NCBI GenBank assembly: GCA_032358165.1
Contig: JAALGY010000053.1
Location: forward strand, 1,054,001 to 1,118,000
DNA: 64,000 nucleotides
Direction: 5' to 3'
DNA from: Diplosphaera chodatii
Lineage: Eukaryota > Chlorophyta > Trebouxiophyceae > Prasiolales > Stichococcaceae
Under the pieces are notes generated by a model that saw only the letters and a program-made list of their open reading frames with translations, did not search any database and was not told the DNA's origin. A program made the position numbers and the translations under genes. Positions 58,750 through 64,000 of this stretch are shown in pieces. The stretch's first letter is position 1. Each line of letters opens with the position of its first letter.

Positions 58750-58996
58750 AGACAGGGCGCTGTTAGGGGACCGGATTGCGCCGGGCGCAGCCCCAGCCCG
58801 GCCCCAACACCCCTAGCAGACATGGTTGGGGGTGGGTTTGGGTGTGGCTGGCGCCTTTGCTGGAGAGGGTTGTGTGCCCTCAGCCAGTGTGGGGCCACCA
58901 GGTGATGTGTGGGAAGTGGGCTCAACAGGCAGCACAGCAAAGCGTGATGCAATGCCGAGGGGAGCAGGAGCAGGGTGAGGGCCAAGAGCGCTTGGT

Positions 58997-59677
58997 CATT
59001 GACATTGATTACATACTGGTGGTGGGCCATTTTGGCCTAGCCACAGGCTCTGGCGGGAAAAACCCAGAGCAACATGCACAACGAGTCGTGTACGAAACCG
59101 TGCACTCCCCGCTGACAGAATGGTTCCACTCAATCCCGGTTGGATGCACACCCCTCCAACTCTGCACATTGATCATGACAACCCCGCAAAAAGGCTGCCA
59201 GTTGCCCGGCATCCTGCTGCATGAAGTCCGCCACTGATGTGATGTTGCTGTCCTCAAACAGCTCCGAATGCTGCACCCTCTGATCTACTAGGGCTGGACA
59301 CCCCCAGACCATATGCGCCTCATCATCCACCACGCCGCAGCTACACCGCTGACACAGCCGCTCTGCCCGCGGCAGCCGCTGCCACCTCCCTGTCTCCACC
59401 CCCAGCATGTGACTGCCCATGCGAAACTGTGCTAACCGCCGACGACCGGTCTTGGAGGCGACTGCCTGCAAGTAGCCGGCCAACTGGTAGTTGTCACTGT
59501 TCACAGGGCCCCTGACTCCCAGCCACTCATGCACTTTGCGCAAGTCGCTGCCATTCACAGCATCGAAGGTGCGGCGCTGCAGGTGAGCAGTGACAACAGA
59601 TGTGTCAATGCGCTGCGGCACGCCGTCAACGATGGGTGACATGAAGTGCAGGAACGAACACACCTGGGCAGCCCAGC
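58997..59677 (-). mobile_element. LINE unit L0, 5'-truncated
   Basis: Only the last 180 or so codons (from FLHFMSPIVDGVPQRIDTSV, near 59657) plus 3' UTR and tail remain. It is fused at its 3' tail to the 5' end of L1, exactly as L1 is to L4. At about 59677 the LINE sequence stops within the codons for WAAQ and unrelated DNA begins. Confidence 0.85.
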
Positions 59678-60343
59678 CGGTCGCCGCTGCCGGCGCGGCG
59701 CGAGGTGCTGCTGTGCAAATTGCACAGCATCCGCGGCTGCGCGGCGTGCATTCGCCACTGGAGCTGCATCTTGGGCTGCCTGGTGCTGACTCATGCGCAG
59801 CTGTGCCGCTGCGTCACGACGCTGCGGTGCCACGCTCTCAAAGATAGACACTCCGCAAGTGCGGGGAAGGCGCGCTTTCGCGCTGCACATCCTGCGCACA
59901 AACACAGCATCATCGATGCTGACGACAGCCAGGCAAGTGGTTGCCTCGGCAATCTGCCCTCCATTGTTTGTGTGTATAAGTCGTTGAAAAACGCAATACA
60001 CAAACATCCTTCCGGTCAAAGGTTCTCTTTTCCATCGCTATTTGCAACTTCCCTTACCGCTTTCCATTCCATCCCAGGCCGGTCTTCTGCTTGCTCACAC
60101 GCATCACAGTGACATGCTGTGCAGCATTTTGCAAGCAAAGCTTGCTGGTGCAGAAACCCTGTACTGCCGCTGCGGCAGCATCGCTGCTGCTGCCTGCTGC
60201 AAAATCCAGGCCGCTGAAAACCCACGCTGTTGAACCGGTGCTGCTGCTGCGCGCTGGAAGCCGCGGCTGCTGCTTTGGGTCAGCGCTGGGCCGGCTGGTT
60301 GCTGCTGGCTGCTGTGGCGATGTTGCTGCTGGTTCATGCAGGG
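59678..60343. other. Non-LINE spacer with a SINE fragment
   Basis: GC-rich DNA with many GCTGCTG words and no convincing gene. It contains the SINE fragment at 59935-60073 and precedes the right copy of the 247-bp inverted repeat. It might be a scrap of host exon, since the composition resembles the left half of the window. Confidence 0.4.
59935..60073 (+). mobile_element. 5'-truncated SINE-like element
   Basis: 139 bp starting at AAGTGGTTGCC and ending CATTCCAT; it lacks the B-box head. It is flanked by CCAGGC at 59929-59934 and 60074-60079, a 6-bp target-site duplication. Confidence 0.8.
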
Positions 60344-60590
60344 GTCTGCGCGGGGTTTTCTGGGTTTACCCGCGGGTGCCGTGGCACGTGGACAGACACA
60401 CGTTACAACTCTTCAGGGTTAGACACTCGCAGCGGTGCGACCTAGCCGCGTGTGCGTGGCCTTGCTGCCGCCGCCGCCAGGTCCCCGCACTTGTACGACC
60501 ATTAGGTAGCCTTCCTCATCGGGACTATTGCCTTTCGCTGGTCTCATGGGCCCTGCATTCCCTTGTGGTTTCAGTGTCCTCCATTGACAT
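60344..60590 (+). repeat. 247-bp repeat, right copy (inverted relative to 43220-43466)
   Basis: Near-identical inverted partner of the left copy 17 kb away. It ends CCATTGACAT, and LINE copy L6 starts immediately after, so L6 probably inserted at this CATTGACAT. Confidence 0.75.
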
Positions 60591-60591
60591 T

Positions 60592-63500
60592 GTTGGGGCC
60601 GGGCTGCGCCCGGCGCAATCCGGTCCCCTAACAGTGCCCTGTCTGTGCTGAGCCTGAACGTCCAGGGCTGGCTGTCCAGAGATGCATCTGCTCTTTCGCA
60701 GGTCATCAAGGCGGCTGACTTCGATGTACTGGCATTCAGCGAGACGTGGGCGCGTGAGGGGAGCGATGCGCCGGAGCTGGACGGCTTCACGTCCGTCCTG
60801 CACCTGCCGCGCAGCCGGCGTCAGCAGCGTGGCGGCGCACGTGGCGGCATTGCTGTCTACGTCGCCGACAAGCTGGCACCAATGGTAACACACTTGTCGA
60901 CTGGACCCCAAAACTGCTACGCTCTTTTGAGGTTCGACAAGACCATTGGACAGGAGGAGGATGCATACATGTTCGCATGTTACATTCCACCAGAGGGCAG
61001 CCCATCATTTGATGGCAAGGGCCCTGCGGTCTGGGAGGCGTTACGTGAGGAGGTGAGCGCCACCTGCCGCATGGGGCATGTGTTTGTTGTTGGAGACCTG
61101 AATGCACGCACCAGCACCTGCCCGGACTTTCCGGGATCTGTCGATCACCCTGTCACAGAAGAGTTCCTGCCCTCCACTGCCCCTCCTGTGCAGTCACAGC
61201 GGCACAGCCGCGACAGCAGGGAGCGGCCCAACAAGTGGGGCAGGGCTCTGCTTGACATGTGTGTTGAAACATCCCTCAGGATTGCTAACGGTCGTGTCCC
61301 AGGAGATGAGGGGGGACAGGTCACATTTGTTAGCCACAGTCAGGTGGGCAGCAGCCTGATCGACTATGTGCTTGCAAGTGCTGATGCATTCCCGCTGATT
61401 CAATCCCTAACAGTACTCCCTGCTCCCGAGTCGGACCACGCAGCCTTGCACTTGCTCATCAAGAGGACCACCGCCGCCCAGCAGCCGCTCCCACGTCGCC
61501 AGCGCCGCCGCCATCAGCAGCAGCAACCGCAGCAGCCCACAACCCAGCAGCCCCTGCGCCTCAGCGCAGCGCAGCTGGGAGTGTGGCAGCAGCGCCTGCA
61601 GCAGCTTGATGCAGCAGCCCAACTGGTCGACATCGCAACGGCAGCTGACGCCGCCCAGGTACCTGATGACATGCATGCTGTGGGCATGCAGTTCGACCAG
61701 TTTATCGAGACCACGCAGGCTGAGGTGGCTGCAACAGCGCCGGCCGCCAAGGGGCGGGGGCGTGACCGCAACGCTGTGCCCCGCTGGTGGGACGCTGAAC
61801 TGGCCCGCGGGCGCCGCGCAGCGCGGCAAGCCGCGCGTCGCGACCCGCAGTCAGCTGCTGCTCGCGCACTGCGCCAGCAGTACCAGCACCTGCTACGCCG
61901 CACACAGCGCCAGTGGACCCGCAGTCAGGCTCTTTCTCTCACTGAAATGGCTCGCTCTACCAACTCCAAAAAGTTTTGGCAGAAGTTCAAACCTGCTAAG
62001 AAGCGGTCCTGTCCCATAGCAGATGATGTGATGCTCGAGTCCTTCCGTAAACTACTGGATGCCCCCACACTTCCATCAAGCACTGCAGGTACCTCGGGTA
62101 GTGGTGCTGCGCCACCTTTTGCCGACGGGAGCGAGCTCAACTCGCCCTTCACAGCCGGCGCCGTACAAGAGGCTATAGGAGCCCTGCGCGGAGGCAAAGC
62201 AACGGTGGGGTTGCTCAAATTGGATGCTTTATCTGTTGCAGCGGCGCAGCTTGCACCCTGTCTTGCATGTGTTTTTAACTCGTGTCAACGAGTTGCAGCG
62301 CTGCCAAGGAGCTGGGCATTGTGCGGCATCACGCCAATTCATAAGGGGGGCGATACATCTGATCCGGGTAATTACCGTGGCATTGCTGTTGGGTCTCTGT
62401 TGGCAAAACTATATGCTTGCGTGCTTAACGAAAAGCTTATGAGGTGGACCGAGCAGCACCAGCTGCGCGCACGCGGACAGGCGGGCTTCCGCAAGGACCA
62501 CCGCACCACCGATCAAACCTTCGTCGTTCGCACCCTCATCGAGAAGGCCAAGGCAGATAAGCAGCCGCTGTACTCTTGCTTTGTCGATTTCAAGAAGGCA
62601 TACGATACTGTACCTCGTGATTTGCTTTGGGAGAAGCTGCAGCGGATTGGGGTGCATGGGGAGTTTCTGAGGGGGGTGCAGGCACTGTATGCTGATGTGC
62701 CAATGGCATTGCAGTTTGAGGGGGGAATGTCCGATACATTCCAGAGCACTTTGGGTGTTAAGCAGGGATGTCCACTATCTCCAACCCTTTTCGGGATTTA
62801 CATTGACGATTTCCAAGCGGAGCTGGAGGCCGCTGGCGGGGACCTGGACCTGCCCACCCTGTGTGGTGTGCAGGCACCTGCCCTCTTCTATGCAGATGAC
62901 CTGGACCTGGTGTCCACGTCCGTACGCGGCCTGCAGGCGCAGCTCGACCTGCTGGAGTCGTACTGCAAGCGCTGGCGCCTCACCGTCAACGTGAAGAAGA
63001 CAAAGGTCGTGGTGTATGCAGCCCAGGCTGCTGCACCACCGGTTCTCACCTACATGCATGCTCCCATCGAAGTGCTGGACTCGTTTACCTATCTGGGGGT
63101 TGATGTCTCTACTCGTAGTTCTTTTGCTGCCGCTAGCATCGGCAGAGCGGCCTCCGCCCAGCGCGCCGCACTTGCATTGCAGCATCGTTGCCATGACCTG
63201 AGCCTGCATGACCCAGCACTGCAGCTGCATTTGTTTGATGCACTAGTGCGTCCTGTTATGCTATACGGTGTTGAAACATGGGGACCTGGGGCGTTATGTG
63301 GTACTGGCATGGATACTTGTGAGCTTGTTCATCGGAAGTTCCTTCGGTCTGTTCTTGGCGTGCGCACAGGCACTCCCAACGTGGCGGTGTTGGGGGAGCT
63401 TGGGCGGTTCCCAGTGGCGCACACGGCAACGCTGGCCATCTGCCGGTTCTGGAACCGGCTGGTCGCAATGCCGGACACCCGCCTCACCAAGCAGGCATTC

Positions 63501-64000
63501 CTGGAGAACTGTGCTCTGGCCAGCCGGCCGGGGCGCAGCACCAGCAGCTCAGCATGCTGGGCTGCCCAGGTGTGTTCGTTCCTGCACTTCATGTCACCCA
63601 TCGTTGACGGCGTGCCGCAGCGCATTGACACATCTGTTGTCACTGCACACCTGCAACGCCGCACCTTCGATGCTGTGAATGGCAGCGACTTGCGCAAAGT
63701 GCGTGAGTGGCTGGGAGTCAGGGGCCCTGTGAACGGTGACAACTACCAGTTGGCCGGCTACTTGCAGGCAGTCGCCTCCAAGACCGGTCGTCGGCGGTTA
63801 GCACAGTTTCGCATGGGCAGTCACATGCTGGGGGTGGAGACAGGGAGGTGGCAGCGGCTGCCGCGGGCAGAGCGGCTGTGTCAGCGGTGTAGCTGCGGCG
63901 TGGTGGATGATGAGGCGCATATGGTCTGGGGGTGTCCAGCCCTAGTGGATCAGAGGGTGCAGCATTCGGAGCTGTTTGAGGACAGCAACATCACATCAGT
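60592..64000 (+). mobile_element. LINE copy L6, plus strand, continues beyond the window
   Basis: It starts with TTGGGGCCGGGCTGCGCC, inside the 5' UTR of the family consensus, so it is slightly 5'-truncated and lacks the upstream ATG of the short leader frame. It has a 6-bp deletion (GGGCTG) relative to L1 in the leader. The whole endonuclease, linker and RT follow without interruption. The 3' end lies outside the window. Confidence 0.88.
60645..64000 (+). CDS. LINE polyprotein of L6, open to the window edge
   Basis: The frame opens after a TGA at 60585-60587 and has no ATG before the endonuclease; 60645 is the GTG that corresponds to the start of LSLNVQG in other copies. No stop was found to 64000, and the endonuclease start and the RT motif GVKQGCPLSPTLFG (about 62754) are in the same frame, so there is no net indel. 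It keeps FSETWA, GDLNART, SDHAALHL, FVDFKKAYDTV, FYADDLDLVS and the CQRCSCGVVDDEAH motif. About 50 C-terminal residues lie outside. This is the only copy here that could encode an unbroken protein. Confidence 0.8.
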   Translation, partial: MLSLNVQGWLSRDASALSQVIKAADFDVLAFSETWAREGSDAPELDGFTSVLHLPRSRRQQRGGARGGIAVYVADKLAPMVTHLSTGPQNCYALLRFDKTIGQEEDAYMFACYIPPEGSPSFDGKGPAVWEALREEVSATCRMGHVFVVGDLNARTSTCPDFPGSVDHPVTEEFLPSTAPPVQSQRHSRDSRERPNKWGRALLDMCVETSLRIANGRVPGDEGGQVTFVSHSQVGSSLIDYVLASADAFPLIQSLTVLPAPESDHAALHLLIKRTTAAQQPLPRRQRRRHQQQQPQQPTTQQPLRLSAAQLGVWQQRLQQLDAAAQLVDIATAADAAQVPDDMHAVGMQFDQFIETTQAEVAATAPAAKGRGRDRNAVPRWWDAELARGRRAARQAARRDPQSAAARALRQQYQHLLRRTQRQWTRSQALSLTEMARSTNSKKFWQKFKPAKKRSCPIADDVMLESFRKLLDAPTLPSSTAGTSGSGAAPPFADGSELNSPFTAGAVQEAIGALRGGKATVGLLKLDALSVAAAQLAPCLACVFNSCQRVAALPRSWALCGITPIHKGGDTSDPGNYRGIAVGSLLAKLYACVLNEKLMRWTEQHQLRARGQAGFRKDHRTTDQTFVVRTLIEKAKADKQPLYSCFVDFKKAYDTVPRDLLWEKLQRIGVHGEFLRGVQALYADVPMALQFEGGMSDTFQSTLGVKQGCPLSPTLFGIYIDDFQAELEAAGGDLDLPTLCGVQAPALFYADDLDLVSTSVRGLQAQLDLLESYCKRWRLTVNVKKTKVVVYAAQAAAPPVLTYMHAPIEVLDSFTYLGVDVSTRSSFAAASIGRAASAQRAALALQHRCHDLSLHDPALQLHLFDALVRPVMLYGVETWGPGALCGTGMDTCELVHRKFLRSVLGVRTGTPNVAVLGELGRFPVAHTATLAICRFWNRLVAMPDTRLTKQAFLENCALASRPGRSTSSSACWAAQVCSFLHFMSPIVDGVPQRIDTSVVTAHLQRRTFDAVNGSDLRKVREWLGVRGPVNGDNYQLAGYLQAVASKTGRRRLAQFRMGSHMLGVETGRWQRLPRAERLCQRCSCGVVDDEAHMVWGCPALVDQRVQHSELFEDSNITS

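Larger units (their letters stand above)
54866..58996 (-). mobile_element. LINE unit L1, complete apart from one SINE pair
   Basis: The best array copy. Tail at 54866 (CATTGACATTG on plus); 5' end at 58996, where the plus strand reads GAGCGCTTGGT directly before the tail of the next unit. 5' UTR about 250 bp. The ORF runs from 58749 to 54999 and is broken once by 284 bp of SINE. Total without the SINE is about 3.85 kb. No separate ORF1/gag is present upstream. Confidence 0.88.

Noticed and set aside
42200..64000. CRISPR array or prokaryotic operon reading of the repeats
   Set aside because: Repeat units are kilobases long and encode non-LTR retrotransposon proteins. The host genes have spliceosomal introns.

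Overview
The window is nuclear DNA from a green alga. Gene-rich DNA fills about the first 40 kb. Genes are split by many short GT...AG introns whose acceptors are almost always TGCAG. Exons are GC-rich and heavy in Ala, Gln and Pro. Many products are plastid proteins of the green lineage, and the VFL1/LRRCC1-type gene suggests a lineage with centrioles or flagella. The species cannot be named from sequence alone. Because of the introns, most genes appear only as chains of short open segments. I joined these using splice phase and family similarity recalled from memory; no search was run.

Genes, left to right: (1) 3' part of an Ala/Gln/Pro-rich unknown (+, to 2730). (2) LRR plus coiled-coil protein resembling VFL1/LRRCC1 (-, 3046-7740). 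(3) Plastid Fe-S assembly protein SufD (+, to 12339). (4) CCB4, cytochrome b6 heme ci assembly (-, 12518-13964). (5) VHS-domain TOM1-like protein (+, 14915-17990). (6) Small plastid-type membrane protein (+, about 20254-20909). (7) THP3/LENG8-type SAC3/GANP protein (-, 22143-25888). (8) mTERF-like helical repeat candidate (+, 26258-27669). (9) Plastid COG0354/YgfZ folate-binding protein (+, 28519-30987). (10) SRP14 (-, 31257-31972). (11) TL29/APX4-like lumenal peroxidase homologue with a Tat-type transit peptide (+, 32444-33971). (12) LSD1-type zinc-finger protein (+, to 35588). (13) Plastid glycerol-3-phosphate dehydrogenase (-, 35984-38543). (14) Small two-helix membrane protein (-, 39056-39800). 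Several of these genes serve plastid Fe-S, cytochrome b6f, lumen and lipid biogenesis, but they are interleaved on both strands and do not form an operon.

From about 40.6 kb the DNA becomes gene-poor and more AT-rich, with a perfect 22-bp-arm hairpin at 42487. The last 21 kb is a nest of non-LTR retrotransposons. One LINE family has a single ORF with an APE-type endonuclease, a reverse transcriptase with YADD, and a C-terminal Cys/His motif, and its 3' tail is a TCAATG repeat. It forms a head-to-tail minus-strand array of units of about 3.84 kb (44667-48932, 48933-54865, 54866-58996, 58997-59677) whose unit junctions are identical. The array carries opposite-strand LINE insertions, a partial tandem duplication, and at least six copies or fragments of a SINE-like element of about 230 bp. 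A plus-strand LINE copy (60592-64000) keeps an open frame to the window edge. A 247-bp inverted repeat lies on both sides of the array. The layout resembles the Zepp/ZeppL LINE clusters known from green-algal telomeric and centromeric regions, but the element here has a hexamer tail, no AUG at the start of its ORF, and no assigned clade.
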